NCBI RefSeq assembly: GCF_902806315.1
Contig: NZ_CADCWD010000069.1
Span: forward strand, 1-48,581
Origin: an uncultured Sphingosinicella sp.
GTDB lineage: Bacteria > Pseudomonadota > Alphaproteobacteria > Sphingomonadales > Sphingomonadaceae
Length of the DNA stretch: 48,581 nucleotides
Direction: 5' to 3'
Part shown: positions 1 to 8,940 of the stretch, piece by piece
Position numbering within the stretch: position 1 is the stretch's first letter
How the letters are laid out: each line of letters opens with the position of its first letter
Notes under the pieces: model-generated
Seen by the model: the letters and a program-made list of their open reading frames with translations, nothing else
Database searches by the model: none
What the model was told of the DNA's origin: nothing
Translations under genes and position numbers: made by a program

Positions 1-54
1 AGATGCGCGCCTCCCATTCTGGAGTGGAATGTGAAGGAGATTGCCGCCCGCTGA
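1..54 (+). CDS. possible C-terminal end of an upstream gene (partial)
   Basis: Frame 1 is open from the window edge to a TGA at 52-54 and encodes 17 residues ending in [11 protein letters not shown]. The codons look like ordinary GC-rich coding sequence, so this may be the tail of a gene that starts outside the window. It is too short to identify, and chance openness cannot be excluded. Confidence 0.3.
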   Translation, partial: RCAPPILEWNVKEIAAR

Positions 55-172
55 GACGGACCTGACGCGAGAGGCGTCAGTGCTTTCCGTTCGCGCGTGG
101 TGTGCGGGCCGGCCATGCCAGCCGCCCGTTCGACTCCACGCCGTCTTCACGTCTGAAGAACGGTGTATCCAA

Positions 173-433
173 GTGAATATCTCGAAATACGAACAGCGCG
201 TGCTGCACGCGCTGGCGCAGGGCGGGCGCATCGTCCACCGGCGCGATCCAGCCAGGGGCAAGATCGTGGAGGTGGATTGCTTTACCCGCGAGGGCTGGCG
301 GCTGTCGGACTGCAGGATGGGCGTCTTCCAGCGCCTCAAGCGCCGACAGCTCATCGCCAGCCAAGGCGGAGCGCCCTACCGCATCACCCGCCACGGCCTC
401 GCCGCCGTGCGGGCGCAGCTCGACCAGCGCTGA
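173..433 (+). CDS. yjhX: YjhX family (UPF0386) small protein
   Basis: An 86-residue protein that matches the YjhX/UPF0386 family along its whole length. The N-terminus after the start reads [17 protein letters not shown], followed by a basic middle ([17 protein letters not shown]) and the C-terminal [12 protein letters not shown]. coli YjhX has 85 residues, which supports the GTG start at 173. An ATG at 41 in the same frame would add 44 residues that do not resemble the family. The predicted fold is a small winged-helix-like domain. In E. coli it is a putative toxin paired with the acetyltransferase YjhQ, but no YjhQ-like gene is visible here, so a toxin role is only inherited by annotation. 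The ribosome-binding site is weak. Confidence 0.85.
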   Translation: MNISKYEQRVLHALAQGGRIVHRRDPARGKIVEVDCFTREGWRLSDCRMGVFQRLKRRQLIASQGGAPYRITRHGLAAVRAQLDQR

Positions 434-526
434 CGGGCAACTCCGCCGTGGCCGGGCAACCACGGCGGAGCTTGCTTTTGCCCCGCCTCTGCTAGACCCG
501 CACAAGCGCCGGCCAAGAGGTGCCGA

Positions 527-1423
527 ATGGAGATCGACGTGGACGCAGACCGCACCCCCAGCACCGCCCCCAGCCGCCGCATCGCGCTGCTGATCGATGC
601 CGACAATGTCTCGCACGGCAAGATCGCCGCGATGCTCGCCGAGCTCTCCAAATATGGCGTCGCCAATATCCGCCGCGCTTATGGCGACTGGGCGAGCCCG
701 TCCATGAAAGGCTGGACGGCGCGGCTCCACGAACATGCCATCCGCCCGATCCAGCAGTTCAGTTATTCCAAGGGCAAGAACGCGACCGACATGGCGCTGG
801 TGATCGACGCGATGGAGCTGCTCTACACGCAGAAGCCCGACGCCTTTTGCATCGCGTCCAGCGACGCCGATTTCACGCCGCTCGTCATGCAGCTGCGCGC
901 CAACGGCCACGAGGTCTACGGCTTCGGCGAACGCAAGACGCCCGAGCCGTTCGTCAACGCCTGCTCGACCTTCCTCTATCTCGACCGCCTCGGCGAGGAG
1001 GGGCCGTCCGCGCCCGCCGCCGCCGCCCCGGCCGCGCCTGCCAAGGCGGAGGCGAAGCCCGCCGCCGGTCGCGCGCCCAAGGCCGACGGGGCGAAGCCGC
1101 CGCTCGCGCAGGACGCCAAGCTGGTCGCGGTGCTGCGCGGCGCGGTGGAGGCGACCGCCGGCGACGACGGCTGGGCCAATCTCTCCGCCGCCGGCAGCGC
1201 CGCCAAGCGCCAGGCGCCGATCGACCCGCGCAATTACGGCGCCAGGAACTTCCCGAAGCTGTTCGAGGCGACCGGCCTGTTCGAGATCGTCAAGGCCGAG
1301 GACGGCCACACCTATGTCGCCGACAAGCGCAACAGGGACCGCGCGCCCGCTCCCGGCGGCGCACGCGGCGAAACCCTCTCCGAACGCCTCCCCGCCGCGA
1401 TCGGCGCCCAATCGCGGCAATAG
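527..1423 (+). CDS. NYN domain protein with C-terminal OST-HTH/LOTUS domain
   Basis: A 298-residue, probably cytoplasmic protein. Residues about 17-165 form a NYN (PIN-like) RNase domain: the acidic motifs LLIDADN (D24, D26), NATDMALVIDAMEL and IASSDADF are all present, as expected for metal-dependent RNA cleavage. An Ala/Pro/Lys-rich linker follows (about 166-195). Residues about 197-275 look like an OST-HTH/LOTUS winged helix, a fold that binds RNA or G-quadruplexes in other proteins. This arrangement is common in DUF88/LabA-like bacterial proteins. Its substrate is unknown. It stands alone between YjhX and a lipoprotein gene, with no operon partner. Confidence 0.85.
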   Translation: MEIDVDADRTPSTAPSRRIALLIDADNVSHGKIAAMLAELSKYGVANIRRAYGDWASPSMKGWTARLHEHAIRPIQQFSYSKGKNATDMALVIDAMELLYTQKPDAFCIASSDADFTPLVMQLRANGHEVYGFGERKTPEPFVNACSTFLYLDRLGEEGPSAPAAAAPAAPAKAEAKPAAGRAPKADGAKPPLAQDAKLVAVLRGAVEATAGDDGWANLSAAGSAAKRQAPIDPRNYGARNFPKLFEATGLFEIVKAEDGHTYVADKRNRDRAPAPGGARGETLSERLPAAIGAQSRQ

Positions 1424-1546
1424 CGGGTCCGCTCGGGCGCGTCGAAACCGCCCGTGCCAAGGCGGCAGCGCTTGAAAGCTGCTTCAAAGCCATGGCCGTC
1501 CGACCGGGAATTCATTAGCCTAGGTCGGTCTTGAGAGGGGGATGAT

Positions 1547-1987
1547 ATGAGACGCATGTTGGCCTTGGGCCTGGTTCTGCTGGGCGGCTGCTCCGGGATG
1601 GGCACCAATTACGGCCCGATCGGGCTCAAGGGCGGGTATAAGGAAGCGCAGGTTTCGCCCGGGGTCTGGCGCGTCGTCGGGTCGGGCAACGGCTTTTCGG
1701 GCGAAGGCTTCGGCAGACACATGGCGATGTATCGAAGCGCCGAGCTGATGAAGGCGGCGGGGTTCTCGCACGTCCAGATCATCGATCAGCAGGGCAAGGT
1801 GCGCTATATGGGCCAGCGAGGCGCGCCCGCGACCAACTACGTCGGCGAGGATTTCATCCTGTTCGTGCGCGGCGCGAACAGCCCGGATTCTCCTTCGGAA
1901 TGCCGCGCCAAGGTGCCGACCGCCTGCTTCACCTATCCCGTGGAAGAAACGATGGCGCGGCTGCGCCCGGTGCTTCGCATCAAGTAG
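1547..1987 (+). CDS. CC0125/CC1285-like small lipoprotein
   Basis: A 146-residue protein with a lipoprotein signal: Arg at 2-3, a hydrophobic stretch and the lipobox LGGC with Cys15 as the lipidated residue. The mature part has the pattern GGYKEAQVSPGVWRVVGSGNG and then MYRSAELMKAAGFSHVQI, which I recognise from the alphaproteobacterial CC0125/CC1285 lipoprotein family of unknown function. A purine-rich GAGAGGGGG lies about 6-14 bases before the ATG. It is likely an envelope protein facing the periplasm. No catalytic motif is visible. Confidence 0.75.
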   Translation: MRRMLALGLVLLGGCSGMGTNYGPIGLKGGYKEAQVSPGVWRVVGSGNGFSGEGFGRHMAMYRSAELMKAAGFSHVQIIDQQGKVRYMGQRGAPATNYVGEDFILFVRGANSPDSPSECRAKVPTACFTYPVEETMARLRPVLRIK

Positions 1988-2152
1988 CGGCCGTTCGCGC
2001 GAGGCCGCCGACCCAGCGCATATTTTCGCTGTCCTCCCCGAGTATGGGCCGGCGGAGTCGATCGAGGGCGATGGCACCCCCCGCGATGCCATATGACTTT
2101 CGTCCCACTGCCACGCACGCTGCGAGCAACCACCGGGCGGGAGCCGCTCGCG

Positions 2153-3043
2153 CTAGTGCAGCAGCGACTGGTGCGCCCCCACGCCCGCCATAACGCCGTC
2201 GGCCGAGGCGAAGGTGGCGTTGTGCATCGGCCGCGCCGCGTCACCCGCGGCATAGACGCCCTGGACGCTGGTCTGCTGACGCTCGTCGACACGGAGATAG
2301 GGTCCGAGCGGCCCCTCCTCGAACGCGCAGCCGATCTGGTGCGGGAGCTGGCTCGCCATCCGCACGCTCGGCGCCACGAACAGCCCCTCCACCGGCACCT
2401 CGCGCCCGTCCGCTAGCCGCAGCCCCGTGAGCCCGGGCGCCGCGCCCAGCGCCGCCACCACCGGCGCCCGCTCGATCGTCACGCCGCGCGCGGTGAGCGA
2501 AGCGAGCTGGTCCGCGTCGGGCTCGAAGCGGCCGTTGAGGAACAGGGTGGTCGGCCCCCAATCGGGGATCAGCGCCGCCTGGTGCGCCGCCATCGGCCCG
2601 GTCGCCAGCACGCCCAGCGGCCGGTCCCGGACCTCATAGCCGTGGCAATAGGGACAATGGAGCACGCTTTTGCCCCATCTTTCCTCCAGCCCGGGAACGT
2701 CGGGCAGCCGGTCCTCGACGCCGGTCGCAAGCACCAGCCGCCGCGCCCGCACCTCCTCGCCTCCGGAGACCGCCACCGCGAACCCGTCTTCGCCCCGTCG
2801 CGCCGCTTCCGCCGTCCCGCCGCGCAGCTCGAAGGTCGGATAGGCGCCGAGCTGCCGGAGCCCCAGCTCGCGGATCGCAGCCGGGCTGGTCCCGTCCAGC
2901 CCCAGGAAGCCGTGGCTCGCATGGGAGAAGCGGTTGCGCGGCCGCCCTGCGTCGATCATCAGCACCCGCCGCCGCGCCCGCACCAGCTGCATCGCCGCCG
3001 ACAATCCCGCGAAGCTCCCGCCCACCACGATCGCATCATACAT
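2153..3043 (-). CDS. thioredoxin reductase-like NAD(P)/FAD-dependent oxidoreductase
   Basis: A 296-residue flavoprotein of the class II pyridine nucleotide-disulfide reductase type. The N-terminal dinucleotide motif VVGGSFAGLSAA binds FAD, ATGVEDRLPDVPG is the typical second FAD loop, and the redox-active cysteines sit in CPYCHGYE. YAAGDAARP near the C-terminus is the third FAD motif. The length fits TrxR-like proteins. Compared with true TrxB, CPYC instead of CATC and the missing thioredoxin gene nearby suggest another redox partner. It is monocistronic, with its own promoter and operator-like palindrome immediately upstream (3059-3099), so it is probably regulated. Confidence 0.85.
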   Translation of the reverse strand: MYDAIVVGGSFAGLSAAMQLVRARRRVLMIDAGRPRNRFSHASHGFLGLDGTSPAAIRELGLRQLGAYPTFELRGGTAEAARRGEDGFAVAVSGGEEVRARRLVLATGVEDRLPDVPGLEERWGKSVLHCPYCHGYEVRDRPLGVLATGPMAAHQAALIPDWGPTTLFLNGRFEPDADQLASLTARGVTIERAPVVAALGAAPGLTGLRLADGREVPVEGLFVAPSVRMASQLPHQIGCAFEEGPLGPYLRVDERQQTSVQGVYAAGDAARPMHNATFASADGVMAGVGAHQSLLH

Positions 3044-3058
3044 AGCGTCTCTCCTTCA

Positions 3059-3099
3059 ATGATACTTTATATCATAAGCGGAGTGCAGGGCTTGTTCAA
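3059..3099 (-). promoter_or_regulatory. promoter with operator-like palindrome for the flavoprotein gene
   Basis: Read on the minus strand there is TTGAAC (3099-3094), a 17-base spacer and TATGAT (3076-3071), a near-consensus sigma-70 promoter. A perfect 6-base inverted repeat, ATGATA-N5-TATCAT (3059-3075), covers the -10 and lies about 16 bases upstream of the ATG at 3043. A repressor bound here would block RNA polymerase. The regulator is not encoded next door. Confidence 0.6.
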
Positions 3100-3173
3100 C
3101 CCGGCGGCGGCTTCATGTCGGCGCGGGGAGGCAGCAAGGTGACGGCGGCGCGGCGAACCCTTATGTCTGCACC

Positions 3174-5924
3174 ATGGCCGAGCGCATGCCCGCAATCCCG
3201 AACCGCCGCGCGATCGTCGATCGCCGCATGCTATCGGACCGGCTTGCGAGCTTCGGGCCCGAGCAGCGAGGAGACGTCACGGCCCTGCTCAAGCAGGCGC
3301 TCGCCGATGGACGCGCGGAGATTGCCGGCCGGCTGGAGGCGAGGCCCTATGCCGGCAGCGAAGCCGCCGCGGCCTATGCCTTCCTCACCGACCAGATTAT
3401 CCGCCTCGTCCACGATTATGTGGTCGGCCGGCTCTATCCCATCGGTAACCCGACCGTGTCGGAACGGCTGCTGCTGGTCGCGGTCGGGGGTTACGGGCGC
3501 GGCGAGATGGCGCTCCATTCGGACGTCGACATCGCTTTCGTCACGCCCTGGAAGCCGACCGGATGGACCGAGCAGGTGATCGAGGCGATGCTCTATCTGC
3601 TCTGGGACCTCAAACTGAAGATCGGCCATTCATCGCGGTCGGTAGACGACATGATCCGCGCCGCGCAGGGCGACCATACGATCCGTACCGCCATCCTAGA
3701 GGCGCGCTACCTCTGGGGCGACGAGCGGCTGTTCGAGGAAGTGCAGGCGCGCTTCTGGTCCGAGGTGGTCGCGGGCAACGCCACCGCGTTCGTCACCCAG
3801 AAGCTGGAGGAGCGCAACGAGCGCCACCGCCGGATGGGCGACAGCCGCTATGTGGTGGAGCCCAATATCAAGGAAGGGAAAGGGGGCCTTCGCGACCTCC
3901 ACACGCTCTTCTGGATCGGCAAATATGCCTACCGCGTCCGCTCCGTCCCGGAGCTCGTGGAGGCGGGACTTCTGTCACCCGCCGAGCTGAAGCGCTTTCA
4001 GAAGGCCGAGCGCTTCTTGTGGGCGGTGCGCTGCCACCTCCACCTCATCGCCCGCCGCGCGGAGGAGCGCCTCACTTTCGAATACCAGCGCGAAATCGCG
4101 GAGCGGATGCATTATGCCGACCGGCCGGGGAAATCGCCGGTCGAGCGTTTCATGCGGCACTTCTTCCTGCATGCAAAGACGGTCGGCGACCTCACCGGGA
4201 TCTTCCTCTCCCACCTCGATGACAAGTTCGCTCGCCGAGGAAGTCGGCTCGGCCTTCCCGCGATCCGCCGCCGGCCGCGCAAGCTGGAGGGGTTTGTTCT
4301 GGATCGCGGAAGGCTCGCATTGCCGAGCGACACCTTCTTCCAGGAGGATCCGGTTCGCCTGATCCAGATCTTCGCGCTCGCCGACAGGAACGAGCTGGAG
4401 ATCCATCCGCTGGCGATGCGTGCAGCGGGGCGGGACGCGAAGCTGATCGACAATGAGGTGCGCGCGGATCCGCGCGCGAATGCATTGTTCCTGGACGTGC
4501 TCACCTCGCCGCGAGACCCGGAGACGGTACTGCGCTGGATGAACGAGGCCGGCGTCTTCGGCCGCTTCGTTCCCGATTTCGGCCGCGTCGTGGCGCAGAT
4601 GCAGTTCGACATGTATCATCATTATACCGTCGACGAGCATTCGATCCGGGCGCTCGGCCTGCTCTCGCGCATCGAGCGTGGCGACCTCAAAGTGGACCAC
4701 CCGCTCGCCACGATCATCGTGAAGCAGATCGCGTCCCGCCGTGTGCTCTATGTCGCCGTGCTGCTCCACGACATCGCCAAGGGCCGCGGCGGCGACCACA
4801 GCGTGCTCGGGGCGGAGGTTGCGCGCGAACTCTGCCCGCGGTTCGGCTTGTCGGACGCGGAGACTGAGACCGTCGCCTGGCTGGTGCGCTCGCACCTGCT
4901 CATGTCCGCCACCGCGTTCAAGCGCGACGTCTCCGATCCGAAGACCATAGCCAATTTCGTCGCGCAGGTGACGAGCCTGGAGCGGCTTCGGCTGCTTCTG
5001 ATCCTGACCATCGTCGACATTAGAGCGGTCGGCCCCGGCGTCTGGAACAGCTGGAAGCGCCAGCTGCTGCGCGAGCTGTTCGATTCCGCTGAGGAGATGC
5101 TGCGCCTGGGGCACAAGCAGCGCGGGCGGCACGACCGGGTTGCGGCCGTCCAGGCCGACCTCGCCGCGCGCCTGCAGTGGGAGGGGAGCCGGTTCGCGCG
5201 GCTCGCCTGGCACATGCCCGACAGTTACTGGCTCGCCGAGCCGGTCGATGTGCTCGAAAAGAATGCGCGCTTCATCGACGCCGCAGATCGTTCGCCCTCG
5301 CGGGTCAAGCCGGTGGCGATGAGCGTCCAGGAGGAGCGCGGCGGAACCCTCCTCACCGTCTATGCCAAGGACCGGCCGGGCCTCTTCTACCGTCTGGCCG
5401 GCGCGATCAGCCTGGCTGGAGCCAACGTCATCGACGCGCGCATCCACACTTCGACAGACGGCATGGCACTCGATAATTTCCTGATCCAGGACGCGGCCGG
5501 CGAGCCTTTCGGCGACCCCCACCAAATGCGACGGCTCGAGCAAGCGATCCTCGACGCGCTCGCGGGCCAAGAGCCGATGATCGAGCGGCTCGAGGCCAAG
5601 TCGCTCCCGATTGCCCGTTCCGAGGCGTTCGAGATCCAGCCCGCGGTGTTCATCGATAACATGGCGTCCAATCGCTACACGGTCGTGGAGATCAACGCCC
5701 GCGACCGCGCGGCGCTCCTGTCGGGGCTGGCACGCGCCATCTTCCAGTCAAAAGCGATCGTCCATTCCGCCCACATCGCAACCTACGGAGAACGGGCGGT
5801 GGACGTCTTCTACCTGACCGACAGCCACGGCGCGAAGATCGAGAGCCCACCCAGGCTCAAGGCGCTACAGGTCCGGCTGCTGACGGCCACGCGGGAACGT
5901 GAAGCTGCGAGAGTTGCAGCCTAG
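3174..5924 (+). CDS. glnD: [protein-PII] uridylyltransferase / uridylyl-removing enzyme
   Basis: A 916-residue bifunctional nitrogen sensor that uridylylates PII when glutamine is low and removes UMP when glutamine is high. The nucleotidyltransferase motif is GGYGRGEM then SDVDI (residues about 105-120). The PII-uridylyltransferase helical region follows, with the conserved KEGKGGLRDLHT. An HD phosphohydrolase motif is at H532-D533. Two C-terminal ACT domains, from about residues 725 and 833, bind glutamine. All expected parts are present and the length is close to E. coli GlnD (890). The ATG at 3174 is used; the gene is convergent with purK and shares a CTAG stop overlap with it. Confidence 0.97.
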   Translation: MAERMPAIPNRRAIVDRRMLSDRLASFGPEQRGDVTALLKQALADGRAEIAGRLEARPYAGSEAAAAYAFLTDQIIRLVHDYVVGRLYPIGNPTVSERLLLVAVGGYGRGEMALHSDVDIAFVTPWKPTGWTEQVIEAMLYLLWDLKLKIGHSSRSVDDMIRAAQGDHTIRTAILEARYLWGDERLFEEVQARFWSEVVAGNATAFVTQKLEERNERHRRMGDSRYVVEPNIKEGKGGLRDLHTLFWIGKYAYRVRSVPELVEAGLLSPAELKRFQKAERFLWAVRCHLHLIARRAEERLTFEYQREIAERMHYADRPGKSPVERFMRHFFLHAKTVGDLTGIFLSHLDDKFARRGSRLGLPAIRRRPRKLEGFVLDRGRLALPSDTFFQEDPVRLIQIFALADRNELEIHPLAMRAAGRDAKLIDNEVRADPRANALFLDVLTSPRDPETVLRWMNEAGVFGRFVPDFGRVVAQMQFDMYHHYTVDEHSIRALGLLSRIERGDLKVDHPLATIIVKQIASRRVLYVAVLLHDIAKGRGGDHSVLGAEVARELCPRFGLSDAETETVAWLVRSHLLMSATAFKRDVSDPKTIANFVAQVTSLERLRLLLILTIVDIRAVGPGVWNSWKRQLLRELFDSAEEMLRLGHKQRGRHDRVAAVQADLAARLQWEGSRFARLAWHMPDSYWLAEPVDVLEKNARFIDAADRSPSRVKPVAMSVQEERGGTLLTVYAKDRPGLFYRLAGAISLAGANVIDARIHTSTDGMALDNFLIQDAAGEPFGDPHQMRRLEQAILDALAGQEPMIERLEAKSLPIARSEAFEIQPAVFIDNMASNRYTVVEINARDRAALLSGLARAIFQSKAIVHSAHIATYGERAVDVFYLTDSHGAKIESPPRLKALQVRLLTATREREAARVAA

Positions 5925-6991
5925 CGTTCGAGCCAGGTGACGTGGCCCATCTTGCGTCCGGGGCGAGCCTCGCCTTTGCCGTAGAGGTGCACATGAGCGG
6001 TCTTGTCGGCCATGATGTCCCGCCAGCTCGTCACGTCCTCGCCGATCAGATTCTTCATGCGGACGCGGGGCACGACCAACTCGGTCGCGCCGAGCGGGAG
6101 GCCGCAAATCGCGCGTATGTGATTCTCGAACTGCGAGGAGAGCGCGCCTTCGATGGTCCAGTGGCCGCTATTGTGGACGCGCGGCGCCATTTCGTTGAAC
6201 ACGGCGCCGTCAGGCCCGGCGAAGAATTCGAGGGTGAGGACGCCGACATAATCGAGTGCGTCCGCCACCTTCTCGGCAAGCGCGCGCGCTTCAGCGATTG
6301 CAGGCGCGAGCTCGGGCGGCGGGGGGGCTTCGGAGGTATCGAGAATGCCGTCTAGGTGGCGATTGCGCGGGGCATCCCACAGCACCGTCTCGCCCGTGAG
6401 GGAGCGGCAGAGGAGGATCGAGAATTCCGCGTCGAACCGGATGAAGCCTTCGAGAATAGACGGGGCTCCCCGCATCGAGTCCCAGGCGCTTTCGGCTTGC
6501 TCGGCGGAGTGGATCCGGGCCTGGCCCTTGCCGTCATAGCCGAAGCGCCGGGTCTTGAGGATGGCGGGGACGCCCGTGTGGGCGAGCGCCGCATGGAGCT
6601 CTTCACGGCTTGAAACCGGAGCGAACGGGGCGGGGCGGCCGCCGAGGCTTGCCACGAATTCTTTCTCGGCGAGGCGGTCCTGCGCAATTTCGAGCGCCCG
6701 GCGCGGCGGGTAGAGCGGAGCTTCAGCAGCAAGCGCGTCGAGCGGCTGGGCAGCGATATTCTCGAACTCATATGTCGCGACGGCGACGCTCGCGCCGAAC
6801 CGGGTCAGCGCCGCCTCGTCGTCATAGTCGCCGCGGGTGAACAGCGCGGAGACTTCGGCCGCGGGCGGCGCTTCGTCGGGCGCGTAGACGTGGCATCTAT
6901 AGCCAAGCTGCGCGGCGGCAATGGCGAGCATGCGGCCCAATTGGCCGCCGCCGACAATGCCGATCGTGGAGCCCGGCTCGACGATGCTCAT
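5921..6991 (-). CDS. purK: 5-(carboxyamino)imidazole ribonucleotide synthase
   Basis: A 356-residue ATP-grasp enzyme that carboxylates aminoimidazole ribonucleotide with bicarbonate and ATP in purine synthesis. The N-terminal [14 protein letters not shown] is the family signature. [10 protein letters not shown] and LTLEFF further on belong to the ATP-grasp core, and [17 protein letters not shown] is the conserved C-terminal catalytic block. I start it at the ATG at 6991, which overlaps the purE stop by four bases (ATGA). The longer frame to 7033 would only add a poorly conserved extension. purE lies directly upstream, so the two enzymes act in sequence and are translationally coupled. Confidence 0.96.
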   Translation of the reverse strand: MSIVEPGSTIGIVGGGQLGRMLAIAAAQLGYRCHVYAPDEAPPAAEVSALFTRGDYDDEAALTRFGASVAVATYEFENIAAQPLDALAAEAPLYPPRRALEIAQDRLAEKEFVASLGGRPAPFAPVSSREELHAALAHTGVPAILKTRRFGYDGKGQARIHSAEQAESAWDSMRGAPSILEGFIRFDAEFSILLCRSLTGETVLWDAPRNRHLDGILDTSEAPPPPELAPAIAEARALAEKVADALDYVGVLTLEFFAGPDGAVFNEMAPRVHNSGHWTIEGALSSQFENHIRAICGLPLGATELVVPRVRMKNLIGEDVTSWRDIMADKTAHVHLYGKGEARPGRKMGHVTWLER

Positions 6992-7476
6992 TCGGGCGCT
7001 TCGGCGATTCCGTCGGTCTGCTGCTGGCGCCAAGCTTCGAGCCGAGAGGCAAGCGCGTCATCGGCGGTCGCGAGCATGGCGGCGGCGAGGAGCCCTGCAT
7101 TGACCGCGCCGGCCTTGCCGATTGCCAGCGTTCCGACCGGCACCCCGGCCGGCATCTGCACAATCGAGAGGAGGCTGTCCCAGCCCGACAGCGCCTTGCT
7201 CTCCACCGGCACGCCGAGCACCGGCAGCCGCGTCATCGAGGCCGCCATGCCCGGCAGATGGGCAGCGCCTCCGGCACCGGCGATGATGGCCTTCAGGCCC
7301 CGTTCCGCAGCGCTCCTGGCATAGTCGTAGAGGCGTTCAGGCGTCCGGTGGGCGGAGACGATGCGGGTCTCATAGGGCACGTGCAGCGCGTCCAGCATCT
7401 CGGCGGCATGGCGCATGGTTTGCCAGTCGGACTGGCTGCCCATGATGATGCCGACCAGCGGCGCCTGCCCTGCCAT
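6988..7476 (-). CDS. purE: N5-carboxyaminoimidazole ribonucleotide mutase
   Basis: A 162-residue class I PurE that converts N5-CAIR, made by PurK, into CAIR. The motif [10 protein letters not shown] near the N-terminus, [13 protein letters not shown], and [14 protein letters not shown] with PVLGVPV are all family hallmarks of the phosphate- and substrate-binding sites. The start at 7476 is chosen because the family begins just before this motif; the frame extends to 7536, but the extra 20 residues are not family-like. It is the first gene of the purE-purK operon and is divergent from a diguanylate cyclase gene. Confidence 0.96.
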   Translation of the reverse strand: MAGQAPLVGIIMGSQSDWQTMRHAAEMLDALHVPYETRIVSAHRTPERLYDYARSAAERGLKAIIAGAGGAAHLPGMAASMTRLPVLGVPVESKALSGWDSLLSIVQMPAGVPVGTLAIGKAGAVNAGLLAAAMLATADDALASRLEAWRQQQTDGIAEAPE

Positions 7477-7629
7477 TTCTTGCGACCTCCGCCCGGCGAA
7501 GCGGCACCTCTTAGGCGGCGCCCTCCAAACTGGCAAATGCCGGACTCGCAGCGGGCACGCCTCAGCCTTCTGTTAACCCGATCACGCTACTCGTCGTTAG
7601 ACATTCGAGCAGCTCCAGGGAGGCTAAAC

Positions 7630-8247
7630 GTGGCCGACGACGCAAACATCATTGCCGCCCTTGCAGGGGAGGAGCTGTCGCCCGCAGCCCGCGAAGCTTT
7701 TGCGGAGCTCGCCGACCGCAACGCGCTGCTGCGCGCCTCGCTCTCGGAAATGCGCGAACGCGTCTCAGAACTCGAGCAACTCGCCGACACCGATCCGTTG
7801 ACGCCGCTGCCCAATCGGCGCCGGTTCCTGCGGGAAATCGAACGTGTCGCCGCTCACGCCAAGCGCCACGGCACGCCCGCGGCGGTGCTCTATGTCGATT
7901 TGGACAACTTAAAGGCGATCAACGACAAGCACGGTCACTTCGCGGGCGACGCGGCCCTTATCCATGTTGCGCGGCTGCTTCAGGGACTGATCCGGTCGAC
8001 GGACATGGCGGCGCGCATCGGCGGGGACGAGTTCGCCCTGATCCTCGACCATCTCGACCATCACAGCGCGATCGACACGGCCGAGCGCATCGCCCGCTGC
8101 ATTGCCGACAACCCGCTCGATCTCGGCAACAGCCTCGTCACCGTGGAAGCCTCGATCGGCACCGCCACGCTCCTGCCCGGCGACACGGTCGAAGACGTGA
8201 TGCAGCGCGCCGACCGCAACATGTATCTGGCGAAGGCGGACGGCTGA
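7630..8247 (+). CDS. small soluble GGDEF diguanylate cyclase
   Basis: A 205-residue protein predicted to make cyclic di-GMP. After about 45 residues of charged helix comes a complete GGDEF domain: DTDPLTPLPNRRRF, YVDLDNLKAINDKHGH, and an intact GGDEF at 131-135. RSTD precedes it by five residues and fits an inhibitory I-site (RxxD). There is no membrane segment or recognisable sensor domain, so it is cytoplasmic. The GTG at 7630 is preferred because GGGAGG lies six bases upstream. The open frame runs back to 7258, but that part overlaps purE on the other strand and is not family-like. Confidence 0.88.
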   Translation: MADDANIIAALAGEELSPAAREAFAELADRNALLRASLSEMRERVSELEQLADTDPLTPLPNRRRFLREIERVAAHAKRHGTPAAVLYVDLDNLKAINDKHGHFAGDAALIHVARLLQGLIRSTDMAARIGGDEFALILDHLDHHSAIDTAERIARCIADNPLDLGNSLVTVEASIGTATLLPGDTVEDVMQRADRNMYLAKADG

Positions 8248-8250
8248 GGC

Positions 8251-8940
8251 CTAGCCTCTGTCCTTCAGGTAAAAGCGCTCGATTTCGGCGAGCCTGTCGT
8301 CGAGTTCGTATACGATCGGCTGGCCGGTCGGGATTTCGAGACTGGCAATCTCGTCCTCCGAGATCCCCGAAAGGTGCTTTACGAGCGCGCGCAATGAATT
8401 GCCGTGCGCCGAGATGAGCACGCGCTGGCCCGCTCGGAGCTGAGGCGCGATGCGCTGCTCCCAATAAGGGAGCACGCGGGCGATCGTGTTCTTCAGGCTC
8501 TCGGTCTGAGGGATCGGCACGCCCTTGTAGCGGACGTCCTTTGCAAGATCCCAGGGGCTGCCTTCCTCCGGAAGCGGCGGGGGAACGTCGAAGCTGCGGC
8601 GCCAGAGCTTGACCTGCTCGTCACCGTGTTTGGCGGCGGTCTCCGCTTTATCGAGCCCGGTCAGGCCGCCATAATGGCGCTCGTTCAAGCGCCAATCTTT
8701 CTCCTCGGGCAGCCAGAGGCGGCCCATCGCTTCCAGCGCGATGTGCAGCGTCTTGATCGCGCGGGTCTGGAAGCTGGTGAAGCAGAGATCGAAGTCGAGC
8801 CCGCGATCCCGCATCAGCTCGCCGGCTTCGCGAGCCTCGGTCTCTCCCAACGGCGTCAGGTCGACGTCCCACCAGCCGGTGAAGCGGTTTTCCAGGTTCC
8901 ACGCCGACTGGCCGTGGCGGATGAGTACCAACCGAGGCAT
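8251..8940 (-). CDS. gpmA: 2,3-bisphosphoglycerate-dependent phosphoglycerate mutase
   Basis: A 229-residue glycolytic enzyme interconverting 3- and 2-phosphoglycerate. The phosphohistidine motif [10 protein letters not shown] (H9) is near the N-terminus. [15 protein letters not shown] and [18 protein letters not shown], with the second catalytic His, are also present. The length fits the dPGM family. The start codon overlaps the stop of the upstream M14 peptidase gene by one base, so it is probably co-transcribed with it. Pyruvate kinase, a later glycolytic step, is encoded elsewhere in the window. Confidence 0.96.
   Translation of the reverse strand: MPRLVLIRHGQSAWNLENRFTGWWDVDLTPLGETEAREAGELMRDRGLDFDLCFTSFQTRAIKTLHIALEAMGRLWLPEEKDWRLNERHYGGLTGLDKAETAAKHGDEQVKLWRRSFDVPPPLPEEGSPWDLAKDVRYKGVPIPQTESLKNTIARVLPYWEQRIAPQLRAGQRVLISAHGNSLRALVKHLSGISEDEIASLEIPTGQPIVYELDDRLAEIERFYLKDRG

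Noticed and set aside
77-1420. Long open frame on the minus strand opposite YjhX and the NYN protein
   Set aside because: GC-rich codon bias of the real genes opens the opposite strand; the translation is low in complexity with no family resemblance.
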